Source: JBBIJR01 sp037445875
GTDB lineage: Bacteria; CLD3; SB21
DNA: 64,000 nt
Assembly: GCA_037445875.1 (NCBI GenBank)
Contig: JBBIJR010000001.1
Coordinates: forward strand, 1-64,000
Reading direction: 5' to 3'
In this document: one piece after another, positions 51,998-60,488 of the stretch
How positions within the stretch are numbered: position 1 is the stretch's first letter
Layout of the letters: each line of letters opens with the position of its first letter
Translations under genes and position numbers: made by a program
Notes under the pieces: generated by a model
The model's database searches: none
What the model was told of the DNA's origin: nothing
The model's input: the letters and a program-made list of their open reading frames with translations, nothing else

Positions 51998-53920
51998 TCA
52001 TCGGACCAAGGCCATCTTTATCGTTCGCGTCTGTCGTCCGACCCGCAGGCGGCAGAAGTAAACCCCGCTGGCCAAGGCGCGGCCCGAACGGTCGCGACCG
52101 TCCCAGACCACGACGTGCGGTCCGGCATTCTGGGTATCGCTTACGAGCGTCGAGACATGCTGTCCCAATGCGTTGTAGATGGACAGCGTCACAGGGCCGG
52201 CCATCGAAAGATCATAATGAATGCGCGTAGTGGGATTGAACGGATTCGGGAAATTCTGGTGCAGGCTGAAGAGCCAAAGGCGTCCCGTCTCGCGGCCGAC
52301 GGACACTGGTTGGGTTGTCCACTCGGCTTGTTCCATCAAATGTCCATAGTGAGGTGGGAGGATGTCCTCGAGCGGCCGTCCGTAGCCGTCCAGGGTCCAC
52401 GCTTTGGCATCGACGACCGCGCGGAACGCGCGGCGGTAGATCAGCCGGGCTCGGACGCGATAGGACTGCGATGAATCCGGGATCGAAAACGTATAGGTCG
52501 TGGTGTCGGAAGCGAACGGCGCAATTCGATCGTCGGATACGATACCCGTCGCGTCGGTGTAAAAGACGGGGCTCGCGCCCGTGGAATCGTGATTGATTTT
52601 GCCGTAGAATTTACCGGGAAGACCGGCATAATACCCAAGATGTGGATCGCCAACGCCGCCGAGCGGGTGAACGGTTTGAGATCCTGTGAACACGAGCGCC
52701 GTCGAATCCGTTTCACGCCACGCCTCAACGAGCAGGATCATGTTGCGGAAAGTTACTCCGGTCGGCACATGGTGTCCCGTCGCATGGTTGGTGATGACCC
52801 CTTCCACGCGGAGCGTCGTATCGTCCTTTTCGACGTGAAGGTCCAGCGTGACGGCATTTTCCAGGTACCACGCCGTCGTACCTTCGAACCAATGACTGCG
52901 AATCGTCGATGAATCGCGAACGACCGGGTCAACCGTGCAGATTTGGGTCGCACCGTAGGAGGGCATATGGCACGTCACACACGTGGCGAAGTGGGCGGAG
53001 GACGTGTCGGCGTAGGGACTTGCCAGCCATTCCAGGTACGTGGGCTCGGAAATGACACCGTTGGGTTCTTCAAAATCACCGTCATCGTCCGGATCGTTCT
53101 TGTCTTGATGACACGACGCGCATACGGCGGCCGTGAGCTGGGGTTGGTACGAAGGACGCATTAATGGCGCGGTAAAGTAACTGACGTCTCCGAGCACCCC
53201 ATATTGGACCTGGCTAGAAACGGGAGATGGTCGGGTAAAGGTGACGACGCCCGGATAGATGCCGGGAAAATTTGTTCTGGTTTCATCTATGTGCGCGATC
53301 TTGTGGCATACCTCGCAGGACACGCCGGCGAGCGCATTGGCGGAAGGACTGTTGAAATCGTCGAGCAGCGTGAAAGGATCGTCAATCCAGACCTGCGGCT
53401 GATGGCAGGACGCACATTCGGAATTTGGATTGATGCTCGCATGGTGGGAGTCCCGTGTATAGACAAAACCTCCCATGCCGCCCGATGTGCCGGTACCGTT
53501 ATAGATGTCGTACACCCATGTATTCAACCCGGCATGAGCCATGGCGGATGTGGTCCATTGACTCCATTGATCCGGGTGACAGGCGCCGCACGTCGATGGA
53601 TCCATGAACGTGTAGGAATTGTTGGTATCCTGGGGGACACGTTCCATCACAAGGAGCAAACTGTCTTCAGGTGTGCTGGTTATGGCAGAGCCATTGTAAA
53701 AGGCCGGTTTGGCCCCGACGACAACAAGAGAGGTCCCGCTCGCCTCGGCCAGATGGAAATATCCGTTGGAGTCGGTGGTCGTTCGAATCGTGGTGGCCCG
53801 AACAGAAACCAAGGCGCCGACCACAGGGCTCATATTGCCCTCTTCTTTCAACCAGCCCGATACCTGGGCAAAAACCGACGATGGCCATAGAGTCAATACC
53901 AGCATGAACCGAAGACTCAT
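51998..53920 (-). CDS. T9SS-secreted multiheme cytochrome c-like protein with a carboxypeptidase-regulatory-like domain
   Basis: A 640-residue secreted protein. Signal peptide (MSLRFMLVLTLWPSSVFAQ). A carboxypeptidase-regulatory-like domain (about 20-95: VVGALVSVRATTI, TDSNGYFHLAE) is followed by a cytochrome c554-type region with five CxxCH heme motifs (CGACH, CASCH, CEVCH, CASCH, CVTCH) and further His residues that could serve as distal ligands. A beta-rich region follows, and then the type IX sorting domain (NFPNPFNPTTR ... GVYFCRL). It should be placed on the cell surface and could move electrons there. The start is preceded by GGGAGAT. It lies inside the direct-repeat-bracketed segment. 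Confidence 0.9.
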   Translation of the reverse strand: MSLRFMLVLTLWPSSVFAQVSGWLKEEGNMSPVVGALVSVRATTIRTTTDSNGYFHLAEASGTSLVVVGAKPAFYNGSAITSTPEDSLLLVMERVPQDTNNSYTFMDPSTCGACHPDQWSQWTTSAMAHAGLNTWVYDIYNGTGTSGGMGGFVYTRDSHHASINPNSECASCHQPQVWIDDPFTLLDDFNSPSANALAGVSCEVCHKIAHIDETRTNFPGIYPGVVTFTRPSPVSSQVQYGVLGDVSYFTAPLMRPSYQPQLTAAVCASCHQDKNDPDDDGDFEEPNGVISEPTYLEWLASPYADTSSAHFATCVTCHMPSYGATQICTVDPVVRDSSTIRSHWFEGTTAWYLENAVTLDLHVEKDDTTLRVEGVITNHATGHHVPTGVTFRNMILLVEAWRETDSTALVFTGSQTVHPLGGVGDPHLGYYAGLPGKFYGKINHDSTGASPVFYTDATGIVSDDRIAPFASDTTTYTFSIPDSSQSYRVRARLIYRRAFRAVVDAKAWTLDGYGRPLEDILPPHYGHLMEQAEWTTQPVSVGRETGRLWLFSLHQNFPNPFNPTTRIHYDLSMAGPVTLSIYNALGQHVSTLVSDTQNAGPHVVVWDGRDRSGRALASGVYFCRLRVGRQTRTIKMALVR

Positions 53921-54040
53921 GTCAATCTCCCGGATTGGATGCCGATGCGTACAGTTTGCCCGTGGACGAATCGCCAATACGTCTGTACATCCCTATTCCT
54001 TCGGGCCGCACGTCATGGTTTCACATGGTTGATCGCTGCG

Positions 54041-54210
54041 TTACTCGTCCCAAAACCGATCCATCTCCTCGAGGGTCGAATCCTTCATTTCGCGGTTCAT
54101 CTCCGGCTCGTTTTCTCTCCGCACACCGCCCGGAGGAAGGAAATGTCCGTCACGTCTTTCATGGGCGCGAGACACAGCGGAGTGTCGATGTCAATCGGGC
54201 CGATGCGCAA
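54041..54210 (-). pseudogene. chimeric remnant: DusB N-terminus joined to MazG C-terminus
   Basis: From 54210 leftwards the reading is LRIGPIDIDTPLCLAPM followed by KDVTDISFLRAV, the N-terminal strand of tRNA-dihydrouridine synthase B (LAPMxDVTDISFR is a strong family signature). It then stops being DusB-like near 54110 and, in a different frame, continues EMNREMKDSTLEEMDRFWDE to a stop at 54041, which matches the extreme C-terminus of MazG nucleotide pyrophosphohydrolase (TLxEMDxLWxE). Both genes have lost nearly everything else, so a deletion joined two former neighbours. Confidence 0.65.
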
Positions 54211-54550
54211 GGAATTAGCATACGGAAATAGCGGCTGAATATCAACACGCACAGGGACGGATCGAGCAAAGAAAAGTCCCGGCCTTACGCCCGATGGCCT
54301 CATCAACCAGCGCCGGCCTTGTCAGGTTGCCCTTGCCTTTGCATGGGCCTTTTCCTATTTTCTCCCAAGGGAGAGATACCGGAAGAAACACGCAGCCGGT
54401 GTCCTCTTATCTTTGGATTCACACCGGCCGGTATCCTTCCACGGAATAGAGCCTTCTTCTTAAGGAGGCCCGTGATAAAACGGGTGAAAACATCGCTGGC
54501 GATCTGCTCGTCGTCTTGTCGTGTGATATGGTTTCGATTGCCGCACGGTC
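54211..54550. other. 340-bp region without a recognised gene
   Basis: It lies between the dusB/mazG stump and the cytochrome-type remnant. A small hairpin, CCCGT-GATAAA-ACGGG, lies at about 54468-54483. No gene, repeat or clear promoter was recognised; it may be further decayed sequence. Confidence 0.4.
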
Positions 54551-54903
54551 AACGTGATCGAAGGAATCGTCGTTCGCGCGTATTCGTATCTTCCCGTCGC
54601 TTGCGCGCGCGTGCGCATCCAGGGCTAAAATGAATTCGTGCTGACCGTCACGGATGGGCACTTCACGCTCGTCACCGACCTCGACCATGGAACGAACGTC
54701 AAGATGACGGCAGGCAACACCCAACTGACCGACCAGTGGCGCGAGTCCAAACACTCCCGGGCCGTCTCTAATCCGATATTCCTGCAGATCTACAACGGCA
54801 CGGACGTCAACGGCACGTCAGGGGTGTATCCGATCCTGTGGAGGAAACCGGCGACAACATCATCGTCAACAACAGCGACGGCCATTGCGCCTTTTATTTG
54901 CTG
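54551..54903 (+). pseudogene. decayed paralogue of the multiheme T9SS protein (carboxypeptidase-regulatory-like plus cytochrome start)
   Basis: The plus-strand frame from 54551 reads NVIEGIVVRAYSYLPVACAR then RVRIQG, an in-frame TAA at 54626, then NEFVLTVTDGHFTLVTDLD and LTDQWRESKHSRAVSNP with LQIYNGTDVNGTSG. These align in order with the carboxypeptidase-regulatory-like domain and the DQW-x-S-x-MA-x-A ... IYNGTG region of the intact protein at 51998-53920, but no CxxCH survives and the frame changes again near 54840 (PVEETGDNIIVNNSDG). It is on the opposite strand and abuts the prenyltransferase remnant. Confidence 0.65.
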
Positions 54904-54906
54904 CCG

Positions 54907-55013
54907 CCGAACCGCGGCTCGCCGTGGCCGGACCGATGACCCTGGCGGCGTTCTGTTTGCACAAGAAGTTTGATAAACTCCGGAGCCTCAAACCGGCAAA
55001 GGAACCTTCGTGA
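54907..55013 (+). pseudogene. C-terminal remnant of the prenyltransferase
   Basis: The last 34 codons plus stop of the prenyltransferase are repeated here with four mismatches in 107 bp. The rest of the gene is missing; the sequence to the left belongs to a different decayed gene. Its stop overlaps the intact vWA start by four bases, as in the complete copy. Confidence 0.9.
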
Positions 55014-55057
55014 AATTCGAATACTCCGAGTGGCGGGCGGATCTCATCAAGCAGAAC
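54907..55057 (+). repeat. 151-bp direct repeat, copy B
   Basis: Partner of 51768-51918, ungapped, five mismatches. The segment between the copies contains the five-heme cytochrome gene and three pseudogene stumps. No transposase or terminal inverted repeat was found at either edge. Confidence 0.95.
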
Positions 55058-56104
55058 ATGAAGTTCGAGGATCTGCTCAACTTGTTCAACCAGCTGTTGC
55101 TGTACACCAACGGCGATGTGGCCGAGGCCCTTCGATGGATGACGGAACTCGACAAGCACCATCACATTTTCTCCGGCGAAATGGGCTTCGACGAGTTTTA
55201 CCAGCGACTGAAGGACGAGGGTTACATCCGGGAAGAATCACCGGACCGGCCGGTGCTGACACCCAGGGGTGAAAAGAAGATCCGGCAGGACTCGCTGGAC
55301 GAGATCTTCTCTTCGCTGAAGAAATCGCCGCACGGACTGCACGAAACGCCGCATACGGGCAAGGGCGTCGAGCGTCTGAGCGAAACAAAACCGTACCAAT
55401 TCGGCGATCCCCCTTCGAATATCGACCTGATGGCCACGATCAGCAACGCGATGAAACACAGTACGTACGACGAGATCGATCTGCGCGAGGACGATTTTGA
55501 GGTATACGAAAGCGAGCACCTCACGTCCTGTGCGACCGTCCTGGCGATCGACACCAGCCACAGCATGGTGTTGTACGGCGAGGATCGTATCACGCCGGCC
55601 AAGAAGGTCGCGCTCGCGCTGGTGGAACTCATCCTGAGCCGGTATCCGAAGGACAGTCTCGATGTGATCACCTTCGGAGACGACGCTCAGCCCATCGACC
55701 CGGAGGACATCCCGTACATCGAGGTCGGCCCCTTTCACACCAACACCAAAGCGGGGTTGCGTCTCGCGCGCCAGCTCCTGCGAAAGCGGCGCAACCGCAA
55801 CCGGCAGATCTTCATGATCACCGACGGAAAACCGTCCTGTATATGGGAAGAGGGCCGTCTCTACAAGAACCCCTTCGGGCTCGACCGAAAGATCATCAAC
55901 CAGACCCTCCAGGAGGCCGCCCAGTGCCGCAAGGACGAAGTCGTGATTTCTACGTTCATGATCGCGGATGATCCTTCCTTGACGCGCTTTGTGGACACTT
56001 TGACCAAAGTCAACAAGGGGCGCGCCTTCTACGCAGGCCTCAGCGAACTGGGCCAGTACATTTTTGTGGACTACATACGGAACCGGCGGAAGAATCTGAG
56101 GTAA
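55010..56104 (+). CDS. von Willebrand factor type A domain protein (chelatase/CoxE-like)
   Basis: A 364-residue soluble protein. The N-terminal helical part (1-130) contains KFEDLLNLFNQLLLYTNGDVAEAL. The vWA domain (about 175-350) has the MIDAS motif D181-T-S-H-S185-M and the T in FHTNTKAG, with MITDGKP completing the metal site. Such proteins usually pair with a MoxR-type AAA+ ATPase as a chaperone/insertase, but none is encoded beside it. It starts with GTG inside the prenyltransferase-remnant stop. It is the intact partner of the remnant at 51871. Confidence 0.9.
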   Translation: MKFEYSEWRADLIKQNMKFEDLLNLFNQLLLYTNGDVAEALRWMTELDKHHHIFSGEMGFDEFYQRLKDEGYIREESPDRPVLTPRGEKKIRQDSLDEIFSSLKKSPHGLHETPHTGKGVERLSETKPYQFGDPPSNIDLMATISNAMKHSTYDEIDLREDDFEVYESEHLTSCATVLAIDTSHSMVLYGEDRITPAKKVALALVELILSRYPKDSLDVITFGDDAQPIDPEDIPYIEVGPFHTNTKAGLRLARQLLRKRRNRNRQIFMITDGKPSCIWEEGRLYKNPFGLDRKIINQTLQEAAQCRKDEVVISTFMIADDPSLTRFVDTLTKVNKGRAFYAGLSELGQYIFVDYIRNRRKNLR

Positions 56105-56164
56105 CGCCCCACCACGCACACACACGCCTTACCCGATGTAGCGGCCGAGGCTCGGTCTCTGAAG

Positions 56165-56674
56165 CTATTTCTCGGCCAACAACTTGAATTCAGGCAGTCT
56201 CATCCTGTATTCCTTGCGTACGGACTCAGTCGTCTCATCCGCGTTCGGTTGGTCATCGGAATACGAGTCCGTCAGCTGGAGCGTCGTCGTGCCCCCTGTG
56301 CCCGATTGGAGGAAGAACCGAATGGAGCAGACGTAGTGTCCCTTGTCCGGTTCCCAGATGAACCGGAGTTCCTCGCCCGCTTTGGCAAAGGACACGATCA
56401 TCGTTCCGTGGTCCCCGGCCAGCGTGCCTGCGGCATGATCACCCACCACGGCCAGCGAAACGCCTTTCCCATCGTCGAACGTGAACTGGCTCAGCGTGCG
56501 GATTCCATCCGGTGACGTCAACCGGGACCAGACCTTGTCTGCCGCGGCCTTGATTTCTATCTTTACCGAGACCGATACGAAAGCACTCTTCTTCGTGGGC
56601 ATGTCCTGCGGAACGGAGCCGCCCGTCTGACAGCTCCCCAGCAGGACAAAAGCAAAAAAGGTTGCAGTGCGCAT
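56165..56674 (-). CDS. SRPBCC-domain lipoprotein
   Basis: A 169-residue protein with a lipoprotein signal (MRTATFFAFVLLGSCQTGG, lipobox LGSC). The rest is an SRPBCC/START-like fold: VSVKIEIKAAADKVWSRLTSPDGIRTLSQ, DHAAGTLAGDHGTMIVSFAKAGEELRFIWE and VCSIRFFLQSGTGGTTTLQLTDSY. SRPBCC domains bind hydrophobic ligands. The start was chosen at the ATG seven bases after AGGAG; upstream in-frame sequence is not conserved. It converges on the vWA gene and is divergent from the propeller gene. Confidence 0.82.
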   Translation of the reverse strand: MRTATFFAFVLLGSCQTGGSVPQDMPTKKSAFVSVSVKIEIKAAADKVWSRLTSPDGIRTLSQFTFDDGKGVSLAVVGDHAAGTLAGDHGTMIVSFAKAGEELRFIWEPDKGHYVCSIRFFLQSGTGGTTTLQLTDSYSDDQPNADETTESVRKEYRMRLPEFKLLAEK

Positions 56675-56971
56675 GAACTTGCTCCTCATGGGTTGGTTGA
56701 TGACGTGAGTGTGATCCAGCGGTGGCCTTGCCTGGATGGAAAAGCCGACCGTCCTTTTCTGAAGCCTCAGCCGGTGTGGAAATGTACTGAACACCCATCC
56801 GTATTGCAAGCTCGTCGCTCCGAACGCTTCCAGACATAATACTTGACACTTCGAACCTCTCCGAGTTATTCTAAGGATGGCTGTCCGCATCCGATCAGGA
56901 GGGTCGAGGTTCGGTCCCGCCCTTGCTCTTTCGCGCATCGTTCGAGGATAACCACTGTCCTTCACAAAAAT

Positions 56972-58282
56972 ATGCCGGGTATGAGTTCCATCATCCGCCT
57001 TTTGCCCATCGCAGGTTTGTTACTGATGCCGGTTCTTCATGCGCAGACTACGATCGAATTTGATCGTATCACGCTCGAGCAGGGTTTGTCCATGAATACG
57101 GTCAACGCGATCGTACAGGATGCAGACGGATTCATCTGGTTCGCCACGTCAAACGGGTTGAATCGCTACGACGGCCACTCGATCACGATCTGGCACAACG
57201 ATCCCGCGGACAGCCAGAGTCTTCCGTTCCCTCGCGTGCAGGTCGCCTGCATGGATGCGCGCGGGCGACTGTGGGTTGGCACGTTCGGAGGCGGGATTGG
57301 CCTGCTGGACGAAGGGACCGGGACGTTCCGGAATATCCGGAGGAACGGCGCTCCGCACGGTCTTACGTCCAACTATATACGCAGCCTCCACACTTCGGAC
57401 GCGGATCCCGATATCTTGTGGGTCGGCACAAACGACGCGGGAGTATGTGCGCTGGACCTGAACCGAATGGAGTTCCTCACGCTTCCACCGTTGCCTCAGA
57501 CCGCCGTCATCCATTCGCTGGTTTCCGACGAGCATCGGAACCTGTGGTCGGGCACCAGCCGCGGGCTGATGCTTTTCGATCGTTCGGCCGGGCGCTGGCT
57601 CCCGTTCGCTCTGAGCGACGGACCCGCTCCCCAGGTCTTTGCCACGGCAAGGGACGCGCGAGGCACGCTGTGGCTGGGAACCGATCGAGGATTGATGGAG
57701 TGGGACACGCGCGCGCGGAGGGTGGTGCGCATCTTTACCTACCATCCCCATGCGCCGGCATCGCTGTCCAACAATCAGGTCTGGGCGATCGCTTCCGATA
57801 CTTCCGCCGGCATCCTGTGGGTCGGTACCGACAACGGGCTCAACCGGATATACACATCCTCCGGCCGTGTCGATCGTTTCATGCACGATCCCCTCAATCC
57901 CCGCAGCGTGGCTCACAACATCACCTGGGCGTTGTACCGCGACCGTGCGGGTGACATTTGGGGAGGAACGTACGGCGGAGGCGCCTATCGAATCGACAGG
58001 GCCAAGGAGACCTTCCATCACATCCGGGTCGATCCAGGCGCGCCTATCAGTATCTCCGCCAATGACGTCTATTCGTTGTTTGAAGACCGCCTCGGTTACC
58101 TGTGGGTGGGGACGGACGCTGGTTTGGACGTCCTGCATCGTGGCGACCGGAAGCGACGGATTTACCCGGCTCTTCGATTCGGTGCGTTTCCACGGATTCC
58201 TCGTTCTTTTCTTGAAGACCGCGACGGCCACGTTTGGATTGGAACCATCGGATCCGGGCTGTCCCTCCGCGGCCGTATCTAA
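56972..58282 (+). CDS. Reg_prop beta-propeller sensor, truncated: no Y_Y_Y or kinase domain
   Basis: A 436-residue protein with a signal peptide (residues 1-25) and about nine Reg_prop repeats (DADGFIWFATSNGLNRYDG, GTLWLGTDRGLMEWD, GILWVGTDNGLNRI, GDIWGGTYGGGAYRID, GYLWVGTDAGLDVL, GHVWIGTIGSGLSL). It then stops. The homologous region of the 1090-residue kinase at 12802-16074 continues with more repeats, a Y_Y_Y domain and a kinase. Either this is a truncated sensor or a soluble periplasmic propeller. No kinase-like sequence follows in any frame within the next 170 bp. Confidence 0.82.
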   Translation: MPGMSSIIRLLPIAGLLLMPVLHAQTTIEFDRITLEQGLSMNTVNAIVQDADGFIWFATSNGLNRYDGHSITIWHNDPADSQSLPFPRVQVACMDARGRLWVGTFGGGIGLLDEGTGTFRNIRRNGAPHGLTSNYIRSLHTSDADPDILWVGTNDAGVCALDLNRMEFLTLPPLPQTAVIHSLVSDEHRNLWSGTSRGLMLFDRSAGRWLPFALSDGPAPQVFATARDARGTLWLGTDRGLMEWDTRARRVVRIFTYHPHAPASLSNNQVWAIASDTSAGILWVGTDNGLNRIYTSSGRVDRFMHDPLNPRSVAHNITWALYRDRAGDIWGGTYGGGAYRIDRAKETFHHIRVDPGAPISISANDVYSLFEDRLGYLWVGTDAGLDVLHRGDRKRRIYPALRFGAFPRIPRSFLEDRDGHVWIGTIGSGLSLRGRI

Positions 58283-58425
58283 GCCGGCCCCATCTTCATG
58301 GGATTTCCCACCCGTCCTCTTTCCTCTATTTTTTGTGTGATTCAAGTCGTTCCGAGGACCTGTCTGTAAACCCGACGCACTTCAGTTTCGTTCCGGATTG
58401 CTCGGAGTAAGCCATCAATCGTTCT

Positions 58426-58447
58426 GCTAACTAAGAAGCTAACTAAG
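58426..58447 (+). repeat. tandem 10-bp repeat at the ribosome site of the BNR gene
   Basis: GCTAACTAAG occurs twice (58426-58435 and 58438-58447) separated by AA; the second copy runs into the ribosome site AAGGAG of the following gene. Copy-number change here would move the ribosome site relative to upstream promoter elements. Confidence 0.7.
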
Positions 58448-58456
58448 GAGTATGCC

Positions 58457-60220
58457 ATGAAAGCCCTCTGTGCGTTGTTTCTGCTGAGTGTGACGCCCAT
58501 CTACGCCGCCTTCGGTCAATGGGTAACGGGCGGGCCCGATGGGGCCACGGTGAACTGTGTGACTATCGATGGTTCGAATGTCTTTGTGGGAACGGCCACC
58601 ACCGGGCCATTTCGGTCCACGAATGGCGGCTCGGCCTGGACGGCCGCCAATCAAGGAATCGGAGACGTGTACGTCTACGCGATCCTGATAGACGGGAGCA
58701 ACGCGTTCGCCGCTACCAACGACGGCGCGTATCTGTCCACCGATGACGGGGTAACCTGGATCGGAATCAACAACGGCCTGACCAACCAGTTCGTCAACGC
58801 CATCGCTCTCAGCGGTCCCGTGCTCTATGCCGGAACCAACGCTGGCGTGTTCAAATCCACCGACAACGGTTCTAGTTGGACGGAAATCAACAACGGACTA
58901 ACCAATACGTTGGTAAACGCCGTCGCCGTCACCGGTCCAACGGTCTTCGCAGGAACAAGCGGCGGCGCATTTATCTCCACCAATGAAGGATCCACGTGGG
59001 TGGAGTCGGACAGCGGGTTGACCGCCGTGTATGTGACGGCGTTCACCGTGAGCGGATCCAACGTCTACGCGGGAACGTTCGACGGCGGTGTCTTCGTTTC
59101 TACAAACGGCGGAATCAGTTGGAGTCCTTCCAACGCGGGACTGACGTCCACCAGCGTACTATCGTTGGCTTCCGAAGGATCTACCGTCGTGGCCGGGACG
59201 AGCACGAGCGGCGCCTTTCTATCGACGGACAATGGCGCCAACTGGAATGCCATCACCAACGGACTCACAACGCCCGATGTTCGTGGTATCGACTTAAACG
59301 GCTCGACCCTCGTTGCCGGCACGACTGGAGGAGTGTTCGTTTCAACCAACGGAGGGTCTAGCTGGCAAGTCTCGAATGGCGGGCTGGTGGGCACGATTGT
59401 TTGGGCCATGGCAACCGAGGGTTCGACTCTATTCGTGGGCACGCAGGCGTATGGTATCTCCGTTTCTTCCAATGACGGATTGAGCTGGACGACAGCTAAC
59501 AACGGTCTCTCGAGTCCCACCGTTCGGTCGTTCACCGTGAATCCATCCGGCGTCTTTGCCGGAACTCAAGATGCCGGTGTTTACCGTTCTACCGACGCCG
59601 GGGCAACCTGGTTTGCTGCCAACGGCGGAATCACAAGCTCCGGTGTCATCGCCCTGACGACCAGCGGCTCGAATCTGTTTGCCGGGTCGAACACGGGGGC
59701 TTATCGGTCCACCGATAACGGTGCCAACTGGACCGCGGTCAACTCGGGATTAACGGATACATACGTCACTTCACTGCTCTCGACAGGATCAACCGTTCTG
59801 GCAGGAACCCAGAGCGGCGGAGTGTTCCGAACGACCGATAACGGCGCGAATTGGATCGATGCCAACAACGGGCTGACCTATCCGGCCATTCGCACGCTGG
59901 CGGTGAACGGTCCAATCGTGTACGTCGGAACGCAAGGCGGCATCTTCACGTCGACCGATGAGGGAGTTAGCTGGAATCTGCTTTCGTATGTGACGAACGT
60001 TAACAGCTTTGCTTTTTCAGGGACGGCCATCCTGGCGGCTGTCGGCGGTTATGGAATGCTCCTCTCCACGGACGGCGGAGCCAATTGGGATTTCATAAAC
60101 GAAGGTCTGCCGACTTGCGGGTCCTGTCCGCTGCGGTATTTTTGCACTTTCAGCAACAACGCGCGAAGAATCCGGCGCTTCGTATTACGGAATCATGGAA
60201 CTGTCGGGAAATGTGGGTGA
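58457..60220 (+). CDS. secreted BNR/sialidase-repeat-like protein with a disrupted 3' end
   Basis: A 587-residue protein with a signal peptide (MKALCALFLLSVTPIYAAFG) and about 13 tandem repeats of 40-42 residues with the pattern VxAGTxxGGVFxSTDxGxxWxxxNxGLTxxxVxxLAxxGSTL, as in BNR/photosystem-assembly-type beta-propellers. These would form one or two propellers on the surface. The last about 35 residues (GSCPLRYFCTFSNNARRIRR) are not repeat-like: the reading continues out of frame into a SUMF1-like fragment, so the original C-terminus (perhaps a sorting domain) is lost. The start follows AAGGAG. Confidence 0.85.
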   Translation: MKALCALFLLSVTPIYAAFGQWVTGGPDGATVNCVTIDGSNVFVGTATTGPFRSTNGGSAWTAANQGIGDVYVYAILIDGSNAFAATNDGAYLSTDDGVTWIGINNGLTNQFVNAIALSGPVLYAGTNAGVFKSTDNGSSWTEINNGLTNTLVNAVAVTGPTVFAGTSGGAFISTNEGSTWVESDSGLTAVYVTAFTVSGSNVYAGTFDGGVFVSTNGGISWSPSNAGLTSTSVLSLASEGSTVVAGTSTSGAFLSTDNGANWNAITNGLTTPDVRGIDLNGSTLVAGTTGGVFVSTNGGSSWQVSNGGLVGTIVWAMATEGSTLFVGTQAYGISVSSNDGLSWTTANNGLSSPTVRSFTVNPSGVFAGTQDAGVYRSTDAGATWFAANGGITSSGVIALTTSGSNLFAGSNTGAYRSTDNGANWTAVNSGLTDTYVTSLLSTGSTVLAGTQSGGVFRTTDNGANWIDANNGLTYPAIRTLAVNGPIVYVGTQGGIFTSTDEGVSWNLLSYVTNVNSFAFSGTAILAAVGGYGMLLSTDGGANWDFINEGLPTCGSCPLRYFCTFSNNARRIRRFVLRNHGTVGKCG

Positions 60221-60485
60221 ACAGGTTGTTGACGCCTCCCCCGCATTGGCACGAACGTTCACGGGAAATCACGGCGACGGGGCACTCAGTACGAACGGCT
60301 ATGCCAACCAATCCAACTGGGTCGGGCTTGCAAGCGGAGAGGTCACTTCGGCTGCGGGCTCAACGTTCCGCGGGGGATATTGGGTGACCTCCGCTAGCGG
60401 ATTGGTGACCTCAGTCCGGGTTTCCTTTGAAGTAGGTTCGCGAACAGCACAATTCGGATTTCGCGGCGTAAGAACGGCGCCCTAG
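60117..60485 (+). pseudogene. C-terminal fragment of a SUMF1/formylglycine-generating-enzyme-like protein
   Basis: In the frame +1 relative to the BNR gene the sequence reads AGPVRCGIFALSATREESG, then ASYYGIMELSGNVGEQVV, FTGNHGDGALSTNGYAN, FRGGYWVTSASG and FGFRGVRTAP up to a stop at 60485. The MELSGN-x-x-E, RGGxW and GFRGVRTAP blocks are the end of Bacteroidota-type SUMF1 domains. There is no start or N-terminal half, and the fragment overlaps the last 35 codons of the BNR frame. A deletion that fused two genes, or a frameshift in a composite protein, would explain it. Confidence 0.75.
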
Positions 60486-60488
60486 TTC

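Noticed and set aside
51966..54906. Insertion sequence or integron
   Set aside because: No transposase, integrase, terminal inverted repeats or attC-like sites were found; the flanking 151-bp repeat is gene sequence.
54638..54973. 111-codon plus-strand frame as an intact gene
   Set aside because: Its start is inside a decayed domain, it has an upstream in-frame stop, and its end runs out of frame over the prenyltransferase remnant.
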